From the NCBI RefSeq assembly GCF_003966145.1, contig NZ_RXNR01000012.1, positions 1 through 64,000 of the forward strand: DNA of 64,000 bases. The letters are read 5' to 3'. Positions 35,747-45,002 of this stretch are shown here, one piece after another. Source of the DNA: Lysinibacillus telephonicus. Its GTDB lineage: Bacteria; Bacillota; Bacilli; Bacillales_A; Planococcaceae. The notes beneath the pieces were generated by a model, which worked only from the letters and a program-made list of their open reading frames with translations, searched no databases and had not been told where the DNA came from. A program made the translations under genes and the position numbers. Position 1 is the stretch's first letter; every line of letters begins with the position of its first letter.

Positions 35747-36913
35747 TTATTTTTCTAATTCAATTTCATTGTCAGGAAATGGTACTTTGAACGTAACACT
35801 AGTTCCTTTTCCAATATTACTTTGGATATCCATCGTCCCTTTTAGCAAATCAATTCTTTCTCTCATTCCGATAATACCAAAAGATTGATCCTTTACACTA
35901 GTTTTATCGAATCCTTTGCCATTATCTTTGACTAGAATATTGACGCTATTTGAAAGCCACTCTATTTTTACCCATATATCTAGTGCTTTTCCATGTTTCA
36001 TAGCATTATTGACACATTCTTGCACTAAACGGAAGATGGAAACTTCATAATCTGAAGGAAGTCGTTTTTCATTACTATAGGATTGAAAATGAATTTTAAC
36101 GCCTTCATTGTATTCCATTACTGTAGACAAATATTTTTTTAAAGTGGGAACAATGCCAAGGTCATCTAATGCCATTGGACGCAAATCGTAAATAATTCGC
36201 CGTACTTCGGATAAGGCATCTCGTACAGTTTCTTTTAATTCTGCAATTTCTTTTATCGCTGCGTCAATACCTCTTTCTTTATACGTCCGTTCAATTAAGT
36301 TTGAACGCATTAGAACGTTTGCCATCATTTGTGCTGGACCGTCATGGATTTCACGAGAAAGACGTTTTCTTTCTTTCTCTTGTGATGCAATAATCTTAAT
36401 ACCAAACTCTTGCTTGATTTTGGCTTTTTCTAATGCAGCAGATACATTTTTCAAATCAGAAGTTAAATAATTTAATACAACATTTACTTGGTTGACGATA
36501 TGCTCAGCTCGTTGTATTGTGTCGTATAGTACTCTTAATCGCCGTTCTAAGTCATCTCGTTTTTCTCGCAGTCTTTTTTCTTCTGAACGAGTTAGAGAAA
36601 GTCTGATTTGAAGATCATTTGCTGATTCGTAGGCTTCCCGCACTTGCTCTTCAGAATATTTATCAAAAAACCTACTCACTTCTACTAGACGCTGCTTAGC
36701 AATTTTGGTTCTGGTTTCTAATATGTCGCTTTCATTTATGAGAATTTTTATTTGTTGTTTTATGATTTCTAGCTCTGCTTGCATTTCTTCAAAGCTTCTA
36801 CGACTTTGTTCACTTATAATAAAAATATCATTTTTAGAATTTGTAATTGTTTCGATCATACGATGAAAAATTACATCAAGTGAACCAATGTCAACATTAT
36901 CGTTTGAAAACAT
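35747..36913 (-). CDS. degS: Sensor histidine kinase DegS
   Basis: 388 residues, cytoplasmic, no membrane segments. N-terminal long coiled coil (to about residue 180), then the HisKA_3 dimerisation box KRLSREIHDGPAQMMANVL with the phosphorylated His, DLRPMALDDLGIVPTL, and HATPase with FRLVQECVNNAMKHG and GIIGMRERIDLLKG. Phosphorylates DegU. Two TGTTATAAT extended -10 elements lie upstream. Confidence 0.96.
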   Translation of the reverse strand: MFSNDNVDIGSLDVIFHRMIETITNSKNDIFIISEQSRRSFEEMQAELEIIKQQIKILINESDILETRTKIAKQRLVEVSRFFDKYSEEQVREAYESANDLQIRLSLTRSEEKRLREKRDDLERRLRVLYDTIQRAEHIVNQVNVVLNYLTSDLKNVSAALEKAKIKQEFGIKIIASQEKERKRLSREIHDGPAQMMANVLMRSNLIERTYKERGIDAAIKEIAELKETVRDALSEVRRIIYDLRPMALDDLGIVPTLKKYLSTVMEYNEGVKIHFQSYSNEKRLPSDYEVSIFRLVQECVNNAMKHGKALDIWVKIEWLSNSVNILVKDNGKGFDKTSVKDQSFGIIGMRERIDLLKGTMDIQSNIGKGTSVTFKVPFPDNEIELEK

Positions 36914-36942
36914 ACCTTTTCCCCAATCTAATTGGTGTTAAT

Positions 36943-36951
36943 ATTATAACA
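36943..36951 (-). promoter_or_regulatory. Extended -10 promoter of degS-degU
   Basis: Minus strand TGTTATAAT, about 30 bases before degS. A second identical TGTTATAAT is at 37002-37010. Either or both could drive the operon. No strong -35 is visible. Confidence 0.45.
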
Positions 36952-37084
36952 ATAAAAGGTTTCTAAAATTTAAAACCCAGTAAACAGAATTGTTAAATAC
37001 TATTATAACATTTTAATTTTAAATTTTAAGTAAAATTCCTACTATAGAATAATGTATTTTTTGTTAAAAAAAGGAGAAATTTTA

Positions 37085-37717
37085 ATGCGAAAAGACTATA
37101 AAACGGTAAAAGGATATGGAGAAAGGGAAATTGTCATCTCAAAATCTCGATTTATTGCTTATGTAAACAGAGCTGAAACTGAGGAGGAAGCACTAGATTT
37201 TATTGATAGTATTAAAAAGAAGCATCCGAATGCTACTCACAACTGCTCTTGTTATATCGTTGGGGAACACGATCAGATACAAAAGGCAAACGATGATGGG
37301 GAACCCAGTGGAACTGCTGGCGTCCCTATGCTAGAAGTATTAAAAAAACAAGGTTTAAAAGATACTGTCGTAGTTGTTACCCGATATTTTGGCGGCATAA
37401 AATTGGGTGGAGGCGGATTAATTCGCGCATACGGCAAATCAACTACAGAAGGAATCGATGCTGCACAAGTAGTCGAACGAAAATTGCATCACGTCATGAA
37501 GGTTTCTATTGATTATACATGGCTTGGTAAAGTAGAGAATGAAGTTAGAAATTCTCATTACACCTTATCAGAAATCCAATATGCAGAAGGTGTAGATGTA
37601 TTTGTGGGAGTATTGAAAGATGAAGAGGAAGCTTTCATAAACTGGATTACTGAACTTACAAATGGGCAATCTATTATTTCTTGCGTTGATAAGAAATTTG
37701 TAGAATTTATCGTATAA
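37085..37717 (+). CDS. yvyE: YvyE/YigZ family protein (IMPACT N-terminal domain)
   Basis: About 210 residues. The Impact domain is clear: SKSRFIAYVNRAETEEEAL, KHPNATHNCSCYIVGEH, NDDGEPSGTAGVPML and VVTRYFGGIKLGGGGLIRAYG, followed by a C-terminal DUF1949-type ferredoxin-like domain. Role is uncertain, linked to translation stress in homologues. Start set at ATG 37085 (GGAGAAATTTTA before it) instead of the upstream ATG at 37052 that lacks a ribosome site. Divergent from degS. Confidence 0.92.
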   Translation: MRKDYKTVKGYGEREIVISKSRFIAYVNRAETEEEALDFIDSIKKKHPNATHNCSCYIVGEHDQIQKANDDGEPSGTAGVPMLEVLKKQGLKDTVVVVTRYFGGIKLGGGGLIRAYGKSTTEGIDAAQVVERKLHHVMKVSIDYTWLGKVENEVRNSHYTLSEIQYAEGVDVFVGVLKDEEEAFINWITELTNGQSIISCVDKKFVEFIV

Positions 37718-37737
37718 TTTGCGAAATTTTATTTTAC

Positions 37738-37887
37738 TGTATTTCGACAACATAGTATAATTAGTTTTATTGAAAAAAATTAAACTTGTTGTCGAAATAC
37801 AATTCAGATTACATACTGTAAGTTTTACCACTGATGATTGGTATTATGTTCGACATACTAAAGATGTATACAAATTAGATATATAAT
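37738..37887 (+). promoter_or_regulatory. Promoter region of the LCP gene with a 15-bp inverted repeat
   Basis: TGTATTTCGACAACA (37738-37752) and its exact reverse complement TGTTGTCGAAATACA (37787-37801) flank 34 bases. A third partial copy, TGTTCGACATAC, lies near 37847. A TATAAT at 37882-37887 is the best -10, with a poor -35. The arms are too far apart and lack a T-run for a terminator. Operator use is inferred. Confidence 0.5.
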
Positions 37888-37915
37888 GCGATTCCTACAT
37901 TAGAGGAGAGTTTAA

Positions 37916-39001
37916 ATGAAGAGAGTAGAAATAAAAAAGAAAAAGTCGACAAAATTTTCTTTAATTTTCAAAATAATATTATTATTGTCGGCTTCCCTTT
38001 TAATTTGTGTAACAGCATATGGCATTTATATAACAAAAAAAGCAGAACATGCAGCCAATAAATCGTTTGAAGAAATTGCAGATCGAGAACAATCTGACAA
38101 ACGACAGGCAAAAGTTGAACCAGTTCAAGACAATGTCTCTATACTTTTTATCGGTGTAGATGATAGTGAAAAACGAGGGCAGGGTTCAGAAAATTCCCGT
38201 TCTGATGCTTTAGTTTTAGCCACATTAAATAATGAGGACAAATCCGTTAAATTAGTTAGTATTCCTCGTGATTCAAAAGTTTATATCCCTTATGTTGGAT
38301 ATGAAGATAAAATTACTCACGCGCATGCTTACGGCGGTACACTTGCTTCAATTAAAACAGTAGAGGAATTATTTGATATTCCTGTTGATTATTATGTACG
38401 TATGAACTTTAATGCATTCATCGATGTTGTCGATGCATTAGGTGGTATTGAAGTTGACGTTGATATACCTTATGCCTTTACTGAAAAAGATGAAAATGAC
38501 CGCTATTCAATTCGTTTGGAACCAGGCTTGCAACAGTTAAATGGCAGTCAGGCACTTGCCTTAGCGAGAACACGTAAACATGATAGCGATATTATGCGAG
38601 GCAAGCGTCAACAAGATATTTTAAAGGCAATCGCAAAAAAAGCTTCTTCTGTATCGGCTATTACAAAATATGATGATATTATTGAAGCAATTGGCGATAA
38701 TATGAAAACTGACATGACTTTTGATGAAATGAAATCTTTCTTTAGTTATTTATCAAATGGTATTCCACAAATTGATACACTAACTTTAGAAGGTTCGGAT
38801 GATATGTCTACAGGTATTTATTACTATCTGCTTGATCAAGAATCTTTGGAAGAGACACAACATATTTTAAAAAGCCATCTAGGTTTAATTCCAGATACAT
38901 CTGACATTTCCGGAACAATGTCAGGAACAAATAACAACTTAGACGTAACAGCATCTGAAAATATACAAGCCGATACTTATAATTCTTCATTACAGCAGTA
39001 G
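37916..39001 (+). CDS. LytR-CpsA-Psr (LCP) family wall polymer ligase
   Basis: 361 residues: short basic cytoplasmic tail, a single membrane segment (FKIILLLSASLLICVTAYGIYI), then the extracellular LCP domain (ILFIGVDDSEKRG, ENSRSDALVLATL, KLVSIPRDSKVYIPY, NGSQALALARTRK, MRGKRQQDILKAI). The Arg and Asp residues of these motifs bind the polyprenyl pyrophosphate. LCP enzymes attach teichoic acids or other glycans to peptidoglycan. tagO lies 1.1 kb downstream, which fits. The last 45 residues are a low-complexity tail. Confidence 0.93.
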   Translation: MKRVEIKKKKSTKFSLIFKIILLLSASLLICVTAYGIYITKKAEHAANKSFEEIADREQSDKRQAKVEPVQDNVSILFIGVDDSEKRGQGSENSRSDALVLATLNNEDKSVKLVSIPRDSKVYIPYVGYEDKITHAHAYGGTLASIKTVEELFDIPVDYYVRMNFNAFIDVVDALGGIEVDVDIPYAFTEKDENDRYSIRLEPGLQQLNGSQALALARTRKHDSDIMRGKRQQDILKAIAKKASSVSAITKYDDIIEAIGDNMKTDMTFDEMKSFFSYLSNGIPQIDTLTLEGSDDMSTGIYYYLLDQESLEETQHILKSHLGLIPDTSDISGTMSGTNNNLDVTASENIQADTYNSSLQQ

Positions 39002-39037
39002 TATTGACGACATCGTATTTCTTCATAACTATCATAG

Positions 39038-39077
39038 ACCAACCCTTAGAATTTTATTCTTAAGGGTTGTTTTTTTA
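39038..39077 (+). terminator. Terminator after the LCP gene
   Basis: AACCCTTAGAA, loop TTTTA, TTCTTAAGGGTT then GTTTTTTTAC on the plus strand. Confidence 0.88.
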
Positions 39078-39308
39078 CTTTATATTTTAAAAGCAACTGT
39101 ACTTGAATATGAACGAAGCACACAGAAGTATTAAAAATTAACACGAAAGTAGTATTACCTTTTTAATCTAACTTCTTTGATAAAAGTAATTAGTTGAATA
39201 AATCTACCATTTGTAATAAAACTATTACATACGAAAAGTACATAAGGTAGAAAATAATCCTTCTTTTTCGCTTCAAAGACTAAACACATATTAAAAAGGA
39301 GGAAAATC

Positions 39309-39859
39309 ATGAATAAATCGGCGCATTTGATGAGTGGTTTAACAGTAGGAATTGCAGTTTCGAAATACATAGTTCCAACTGTTCCGTATAACGGCCAGAT
39401 AGATGGAATGGTTGGGATTGGAGCAGTCCTTTGTGGGGCTTTATTAGGTTCACTTCTCCCCGACATAGATCATCGAAACAGCTATATCGGCAGAAAACTT
39501 AGAATTACTTCTTTCATTATTAGCAAAACTCTAGGGCATCGAAGCATCGTACACACTCCTCTAGTAATCTTTGCTTTTTCATCATTACTTTTCTACCTTG
39601 CTATGTTGCTATGCAGTTAACAGGCATTATACATGACGTATCGCTTTTCTTTGTGATTGGGGCAAGTTATGGAATGTTTAGTCATTTATTTTTGGATATG
39701 CTGACTAGAAGAGGCATCCCTCTACTGTATCCATTAACCTCAAAAAGCTTCAGAATTGCAAATTTTAAAGGAGGTGGCATTGGCGATAAGCTAGCCATTT
39801 ATAGCTGTACTATTTTAATTATTTTGATGTTACTAAATTTTAAAGTTCCTTTTTTATAG
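39309..39859 (+). pseudogene. YdjM-type membrane metal-dependent hydrolase, frameshifted by an 8-bp duplication
   Basis: Two frames make one protein: 39309-39620 encodes the N-terminal part (KSAHLMSGLTVGIAVSKYI, SLLPDIDHRNSYIGRKL, HRSIVHTPLV) and 39611-39859 the C-terminal part (GMFSHLFLDMLTRRGIPLLY). The break is at TTGCTATG repeated exactly twice in tandem, 39598-39605 and 39606-39613. Removing one copy restores the frame as FYLAMQLTGIIHD and gives an about 180-residue protein with the His/Asp residues of the family. Homologues are LexA-linked membrane proteins of unknown activity. It could be a recent mutation or an assembly error. Confidence 0.85.
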
Positions 39860-39877
39860 GTCTAAAATATACATAAG

Positions 39878-39928
39878 TAAAGGGACATTATATATTCAAA
39901 ATAAATATGTAATGTTCCTTTCTTTCTA
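39878..39928 (+). terminator. Terminator after the ydjM-like gene
   Basis: AAGGGACATTATATATTC with TAAATATGTAATGTTCCTTT (small mismatches), then CTTTCTTTC. Moderate quality. Confidence 0.6.
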
Positions 39929-40009
39929 ACATAATATTCTAGAATAGCCTTAATGTAATTTGTAATGAAGTAATTTCACAAAATTAACATCAACTATTGA
40001 AGGAATAAA

Positions 40010-40056
40010 AAAGCCCCTACTCCGAGTCGTTTCAAAGACGTTCAAAGTAAGGGCAT
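40010..40056 (-). terminator. tagO terminator
   Basis: Minus strand GCCCTTACT pairs with AGTAGGGGC followed by TTTTTTATTC. It lies just past the tagO stop. Confidence 0.85.
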
Positions 40057-40069
40057 ATATTTTGTTATT

Positions 40070-41149
40070 TTATTTATTAAAAATCCTCGCTAAATTAATT
40101 AACGGTCGATAGTTTTTACCTGCTAATCCAATTACTTCAACGAACAATTCGATTGCCACTAAAATAACTGTAATAAGTAAAATTGCACCCCATAATTTTG
40201 CCATTGAGAATATAATGGCTGCAATACCAAATAAGGCTGCAATACCGTAAATAATTAAAACAGTTTGTCGATGTGAAAAACCGATATCAATTAAACGGTG
40301 ATGTAAATGCGATTTGTCTGGGTCAGACCATTTTTGCTTGTTGCGCACGCGACGTACAATAGCAAAGAATGTATCAGAAATTGGTACACCAAGCATAATA
40401 ACAGGGATAATAAATGAAAAGACCGTTACACCTTTAAAACCAAGTAAAGAAAGTACAGCAATCATAAATCCTAAAAATAATGCACCAGTGTCACCCATGA
40501 AAATCTTTGCCGGGTGGAAGTTATAGAATAAAAATCCAACTGTGCTGCATGCTAAAATAGCTGCAGTTGCAACCACAAACATATTGCCCATAATTAAAGC
40601 CATACATGCTAATGTAATTAAAGCAATTGTTGAAACACCTGCTGCAAGACCATCTAAACCATCGATTAAGTTAATGGCATTTGTAATCCCAACAATCCAT
40701 AAAATTGTAAATGGAATACTTAAAAATCCAAATTCTAATTCTCCACCAAATGGTAAATTAATGAATTCAATTTGAATTCCGCCAAAAAATACAATGATAC
40801 AAGCTGCTACTAATTGTCCTAACATTTTTGCTTTTGCGGATATTTCGTACATGTCATCTAAAATACCAGTAATGACAATTACTGATGCACCTAATACCAT
40901 TGCTAATGGTATTATAAATGGATTTTCTCCAGTTTGAACTAATGGAGTCCCAGGTACTGGTCTTAAAATAGCTAGTCCTACTAAAAAAGCAATAAATACT
41001 GCTAACCCACCTAATCGTGGCATTATCCGCGAGTGTACTTTTCGATAGTTTGGCGCATCAACAGCACCAATGCGAAACGCTAATCGCTTGACAAGTGGAG
41101 TGATTAAAATGGACACAACTAGTGCCACGATTAAAGACACATAAAGCAT
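40070..41149 (-). CDS. tagO: Undecaprenyl-phosphate N-acetylglucosaminyl 1-phosphate transferase TagO
   Basis: About 359 residues, polytopic (about 11 membrane segments), MraY/WecA family. Conserved: VHSRIMPRLGGLAVFIAF, ITGILDDMYEISAKAKML with the DD motif, NAINLIDGLDGLAAGVSTI, FMGDTGALFLGFMIAV, and the cytoplasmic SDPDKSHLHHRLIDIG. It starts wall teichoic acid and related polymers by putting GlcNAc-1-P on the lipid carrier. Start is ATG 41149 after GGAGGAGAG; five residues of the longer frame are dropped. Confidence 0.95.
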   Translation of the reverse strand: MLYVSLIVALVVSILITPLVKRLAFRIGAVDAPNYRKVHSRIMPRLGGLAVFIAFLVGLAILRPVPGTPLVQTGENPFIIPLAMVLGASVIVITGILDDMYEISAKAKMLGQLVAACIIVFFGGIQIEFINLPFGGELEFGFLSIPFTILWIVGITNAINLIDGLDGLAAGVSTIALITLACMALIMGNMFVVATAAILACSTVGFLFYNFHPAKIFMGDTGALFLGFMIAVLSLLGFKGVTVFSFIIPVIMLGVPISDTFFAIVRRVRNKQKWSDPDKSHLHHRLIDIGFSHRQTVLIIYGIAALFGIAAIIFSMAKLWGAILLITVILVAIELFVEVIGLAGKNYRPLINLARIFNK

Positions 41150-41180
41150 GTCTCTCCTCCTCAAAAATAAAATATAAGCA

Positions 41181-41332
41181 CATAATCAATTACACCTTGG
41201 TATAATTGATTTCGGATTTCCTGCTCGTGAAAACACAAGGCAATTCTTAGATGAAATCCGTGAAATCCGCCTAAAGCTTTATCTTCATTCAAAGGGGGAT
41301 TTTAGACCCCCACTGAATGAAGATAAGCCTAA
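41181..41332. repeat. Structured intergenic element upstream of tagO and secA2
   Basis: Three consecutive inverted repeats: AATCAATTA and TAATTGATT (41181-41211), CGGATTTC and GAAATCCG (about 41213-41260), and a long stem CTTTATCTTCATTCA with TGAATGAAGATAAG enclosing GGGGG and CCCCC (41277-41326). No T-run follows on either strand, so it is not a plain terminator. It may be a small non-autonomous mobile element (MITE/REP-like) or a structured RNA. I can see only one copy in this window. Confidence 0.6.
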
Positions 41333-41520
41333 ATCATTATAGCATGAATAAAAACTAAAATATAGATGTTCTCCATTACATTTATGAAACATTTAAAACA
41401 AATTCATCAATTTTTAATTGTAGATAGAGGAACCATTTTTAGGGGAAATTGGTTATTTTAATAACTTATATTTCATTGATTTAGTTTTCCCCTTCCCTAA
41501 GTAGTCATACATTCAAAAGT

Positions 41521-41549
41521 TTGATAGAATATCTAAGTGTCTACATATT
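41521..41549 (+). promoter_or_regulatory. Possible sigma-A promoter of secA2
   Basis: TTGATA at 41521-41526, 17-base spacer, CATATT at 41544-41549, then GGAGCG ribosome site before the ATG at 41577. Tentative. Confidence 0.4.
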
Positions 41550-41576
41550 TAGACGATGTTTAAAGGAGCGTAAAAA

Positions 41577-43943
41577 ATGTTCTCAATTTTAAATCGTAAC
41601 AAAGAAAAAACTAGTGTTCGAGAATTAAAACGATATTATAAATTGGTTGATCAAATCAATAAATTAGAAGCTACATATTCATCCAAGTCCGACGATGAAC
41701 TTAAAAATATGACGGTCACTTTTAAAGAAAAGTTACAAAATGGAGAGGAAATAATCAATATTATTCCCGATGCGTTTGCAGTAGTTCGCGAAGCATCAAA
41801 ACGCGTTTTAAATATGCGCCATTTTGACGTTCAATTAATTGGTGGACTCGTATTAACAGAAGGAAATATTGCGGAAATGCCTACTGGGGAAGGTAAAACA
41901 TTAGTTGCATCCCTTCCATCCTACGTACGCGCCCTTGAAGGTAAAGGTGTTCATGTTATCACAGTAAACGATTATCTAGCGAGACGCGACTATGAACTAA
42001 TTGGGCAAATCCATCAATTTTTAGGTTTAACAGTTGGTTTAAATGTACCGATGATGGAGCTTAATGAAAAGAAGAAAGCCTATAAAGCAGATATTACTTA
42101 CGGTGTAGGGACAGAATTCGGTTTCGACTATTTACGAGATAATATGGCACATTCAATCGCAGATAAAGTGCAGCGTCCATACCATTTTGCCATTATTGAT
42201 GAGGTGGACTCCGTTTTAATTGATGAAGCAAAGACGCCATTAATTATTGCAGGAAAAATGTCAGCCAATGAAGAGCTTCACCGAATTGCAGCACTTCTTG
42301 CAAAACGCTTTAAAAAAGATGAAGACTATGACTTCGATGATGAAACTAAAGCAACTTCCCTAACAGAACAAGGAATTGAAAAAGTAGAAGCTGCATTTGG
42401 TGTTGATAATCTCTACGATTTAGATCATCAAACACTCTACCACTATGTAATTCAAGCAGTTCGTGCCCATGTAATGTTTGAACGCGATGTGGACTACATT
42501 GTGAAGGACGATAAAATTGAATTAGTTGATATGTTTACAGGACGTATTTTAGAAGGTCGTTCTTTATCGGATGGGCTGCATCAGGCATTAGAAGCAAAAG
42601 AAGGCGTTTCAATTACAGAAGAAAATAAAGCACAGGCCCAGATTACAATTCAAAACTACTTCCGTATGTATCCAAAATTATCTGGGATGACAGGAACAGC
42701 GAAAACTCAGGAAAAAGAATTTCGGGACGTTTACGGAATGCGAGTTGTACAAATCCCAACAAACAGACCTCGTATTCGTATAGATCAACCTGATTATATT
42801 TTTGAAACAATTGAAGCCAAATATGAATTTGTTGCTCAGGAAACTAAACGTCGCCATGAGAAGGGACAGCCTATCTTAATTGGGACAACTTCGATATTAC
42901 AATCAGAAAAAGTGGCAAAATATCTTGATAAATATAACCTTCCTTACCAATTGCTAAACGCGAAAACAGTTGAACAAGAGGTTGAACTTATTTCTGAGGC
43001 TGGCCAAAGAGGTCGAATTACAGTCGCTACGAATATGGCTGGCCGCGGTACGGATATCGTTTTAGGAGAAGGCGTTGCCGAATTAGGGGGTCTTTATGTA
43101 ATAGGTACGGAGAAACATGAGAGCCGCCGTGTTGACAACCAATTACGCGGCCGCTCAGGTCGTCAAGGAGATCCAGGAGAAAGCCGTTTTATCATTTCCA
43201 TTGAAGATGACATGTTCCGTCGATATGCTAAAGATGATGTCGAGAAGTTTATGAAAAAAATTCAAGTTGATGAAAAGAAACTTATTCTTAATAAGGATGT
43301 TCATGAATTAATTAATCGTACTCAGCGAATTGTTGAAGGCGCTCATTTCTCATTACGAGAATACAATCTAAAACTGGATGATGTTATCAACGAGCAACGA
43401 AAAATTATCTACACTTTAAGAGATAGTATTTTAAAACGCGAAAACTTAATTGAACACCTACGAAAAATGATATTTGAAACAATCGATTTTGCAGTTCGAG
43501 ACAATGCACCAGAAGAAGTGGATTCAGCACAATGGGAATTTGAAAAAATCGAACAAACACTTAATACACTTTACCTAACACCTATCACTATCGACCGTGA
43601 AACAACTAAAATAAATGCAATCTTTGACCAAGTAGAACCCGGTTATTTAGAGCTAAAATCGTTTATTGAGCAGTATGAGGAAAATGAACGCGTTATGTCT
43701 ATTATCCCTCAAGTAATGCTGCGTTTCATTGATCGTATGTGGGTGAAACATTTAGAGCAAATGGCCCACTTAAAAGAAGGTATTGGATTACGAAGCTATC
43801 AACAAGAAGATCCAATGCGTATTTACCAACGTGAAGGATTAGAGCTATTCGGTAAAAACTATCAAGAACTTCGCCGTTCGATTGTAGAAGATTTAGTTGT
43901 CTTTATGAAAACGATTGATGCTAAAGAAAAGGAGGAACAATGA
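41577..43943 (+). CDS. secA2: Accessory secretion ATPase SecA2
   Basis: 788 residues, shorter than housekeeping SecA. DEAD motor motifs are intact: AEMPTGEGKTLVASL (Walker A), FAIIDEVDSVLIDEAKTPLII (Walker B), MTGTAKTQEKEF, RITVATNMAGRGTDIVLGEG, LRGRSGRQGDPGESRF. The C-terminal SecB/zinc-binding tail of SecA1 is missing, which fits SecA2. The protein ends in EEQ with the next gene overlapping by 4 bases. The pair resembles the SecA2 systems of Bacillus-group species that export S-layer or wall proteins. Confidence 0.93.
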   Translation: MFSILNRNKEKTSVRELKRYYKLVDQINKLEATYSSKSDDELKNMTVTFKEKLQNGEEIINIIPDAFAVVREASKRVLNMRHFDVQLIGGLVLTEGNIAEMPTGEGKTLVASLPSYVRALEGKGVHVITVNDYLARRDYELIGQIHQFLGLTVGLNVPMMELNEKKKAYKADITYGVGTEFGFDYLRDNMAHSIADKVQRPYHFAIIDEVDSVLIDEAKTPLIIAGKMSANEELHRIAALLAKRFKKDEDYDFDDETKATSLTEQGIEKVEAAFGVDNLYDLDHQTLYHYVIQAVRAHVMFERDVDYIVKDDKIELVDMFTGRILEGRSLSDGLHQALEAKEGVSITEENKAQAQITIQNYFRMYPKLSGMTGTAKTQEKEFRDVYGMRVVQIPTNRPRIRIDQPDYIFETIEAKYEFVAQETKRRHEKGQPILIGTTSILQSEKVAKYLDKYNLPYQLLNAKTVEQEVELISEAGQRGRITVATNMAGRGTDIVLGEGVAELGGLYVIGTEKHESRRVDNQLRGRSGRQGDPGESRFIISIEDDMFRRYAKDDVEKFMKKIQVDEKKLILNKDVHELINRTQRIVEGAHFSLREYNLKLDDVINEQRKIIYTLRDSILKRENLIEHLRKMIFETIDFAVRDNAPEEVDSAQWEFEKIEQTLNTLYLTPITIDRETTKINAIFDQVEPGYLELKSFIEQYEENERVMSIIPQVMLRFIDRMWVKHLEQMAHLKEGIGLRSYQQEDPMRIYQREGLELFGKNYQELRRSIVEDLVVFMKTIDAKEKEEQ

Positions 43944-44839
43944 TGAATTTATTCTCATTTTTCAAGAAAACAGATAAAGTAGGAGCCGATAGCGCCATTG
44001 ATTCAAATCAACTAGTTCAGGACACAGAAGCCTCTTCAGATAATAAAGAGGTTACTACAAAGTTATCTTTACACCCTGAATGGAACGTACCGTTAGAGCA
44101 GCAGTATGTATTTAGTTTTCTTGCCAATGAATTAGAACCATTAAAGCCAAATCAATTATCATTGGCAGCTATTAATATAGAAGAAGATAAAAGGAACGGT
44201 GCATGGTATGTTAAAGCATTTTTCCGTTCTTCTATTCCTAACAATATAGAGCTTGGTGAAATAGGATTAATTATTGTTGATAAAGACGGAAAACGTCTTG
44301 CTTCAAAAGAATTTGACTTTAAAGAGTTAGGCACTTTACCACCGGAAAGCGCACGTCCATGGGTATTCAAATTTGAGAAGGAATATCTTGAAACAAAGGA
44401 GATGCCGGAAGACGGTTGGACAATTGCGTTCAATTTAATTGCCTTGAGAGGACACCAACTTGAATTAGATGAAAGTTGGAAAAAGCAATTACCACAGGAA
44501 CAACAGGAATTGCTCGCGAAAGTTGTAAAAGAATTGCCGAAGCTTGGCAGAAAAGAAGTGAATTTTACTGGTTTACAAGCAAGAGTTCGAGATGATAATA
44601 GTTTAATGGTTTCCATATTTATTCGTAACGGCAACGATCAAGCAATAAATCTAGAGCAGCTGCCACTAGAAATTATTGATGCAAATGGCAAATTAGTAGC
44701 AAAAGGTTCATTTAAAATGAATCCTGCCTTAACAGTTCAAGGAAACTCAACAAAGCCATGGACATTCATCTTCCCAGCAAAAACAGTTAATGCTGAAGGT
44801 GCAGACTTATCTCGCTGGACTGCTAAGGTTGTACAATAA
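43940..44839 (+). CDS. Accessory Sec system S-layer assembly protein (SLAP repeats)
   Basis: 299 residues, soluble, no signal peptide. After an acidic N-terminal stretch it holds two copies of the same beta-rich domain (about 55-165 and 185-299): NQLSLAAINIEEDKRNGAWYV and EVNFTGLQARVRDDNSLMVSI align, as do PESARPWVFKFEKEYL and NSTKPWTFIFPAKTV. This duplicate-domain family is found next to secA2 in bacilli and is named for S-layer assembly. ATG overlaps the secA2 stop as ATGATG. Terminator follows. Confidence 0.88.
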   Translation: MMNLFSFFKKTDKVGADSAIDSNQLVQDTEASSDNKEVTTKLSLHPEWNVPLEQQYVFSFLANELEPLKPNQLSLAAINIEEDKRNGAWYVKAFFRSSIPNNIELGEIGLIIVDKDGKRLASKEFDFKELGTLPPESARPWVFKFEKEYLETKEMPEDGWTIAFNLIALRGHQLELDESWKKQLPQEQQELLAKVVKELPKLGRKEVNFTGLQARVRDDNSLMVSIFIRNGNDQAINLEQLPLEIIDANGKLVAKGSFKMNPALTVQGNSTKPWTFIFPAKTVNAEGADLSRWTAKVVQ

Positions 44840-44850
44840 AATAAAAAATT

Positions 44851-44886
44851 AGCCGATGTATTAAGTCACATCGGCTTTTATTTTTC
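44851..44886 (+). terminator. Terminator after secA2 operon
   Basis: AGCCGATGT, 8-base loop, ACATCGGCT then TTTATTTTT on the plus strand. It insulates the secA2 operon from the peptide cluster that converges on it. Confidence 0.92.
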
Positions 44887-44956
44887 TGAATCTTGTTTCT
44901 GTGACCAAAAAAAGTTGCACTTCATCGTTTAGTTATCACAGAATTCAGATAACTCA

Positions 44957-45002
44957 ACATAATATAAACCCTGAATAGTACACTAATGTCTACTATTCAG
45001 GG
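44957..45002 (-). terminator. Terminator of the peptide-modification operon
   Basis: Minus strand CCCTGAATAGTA, 10-base loop, TACTATTCAGGG (12 bp perfect), then TTTATATTATG. The stem overlaps the last codons of the gene ending at 44983. Confidence 0.8.

Noticed and set aside
44152-44634. 160-residue minus-strand open frame
   Set aside because: It lies wholly inside the S-layer assembly gene, has Ser/Pro-rich antisense composition and no ribosome site.
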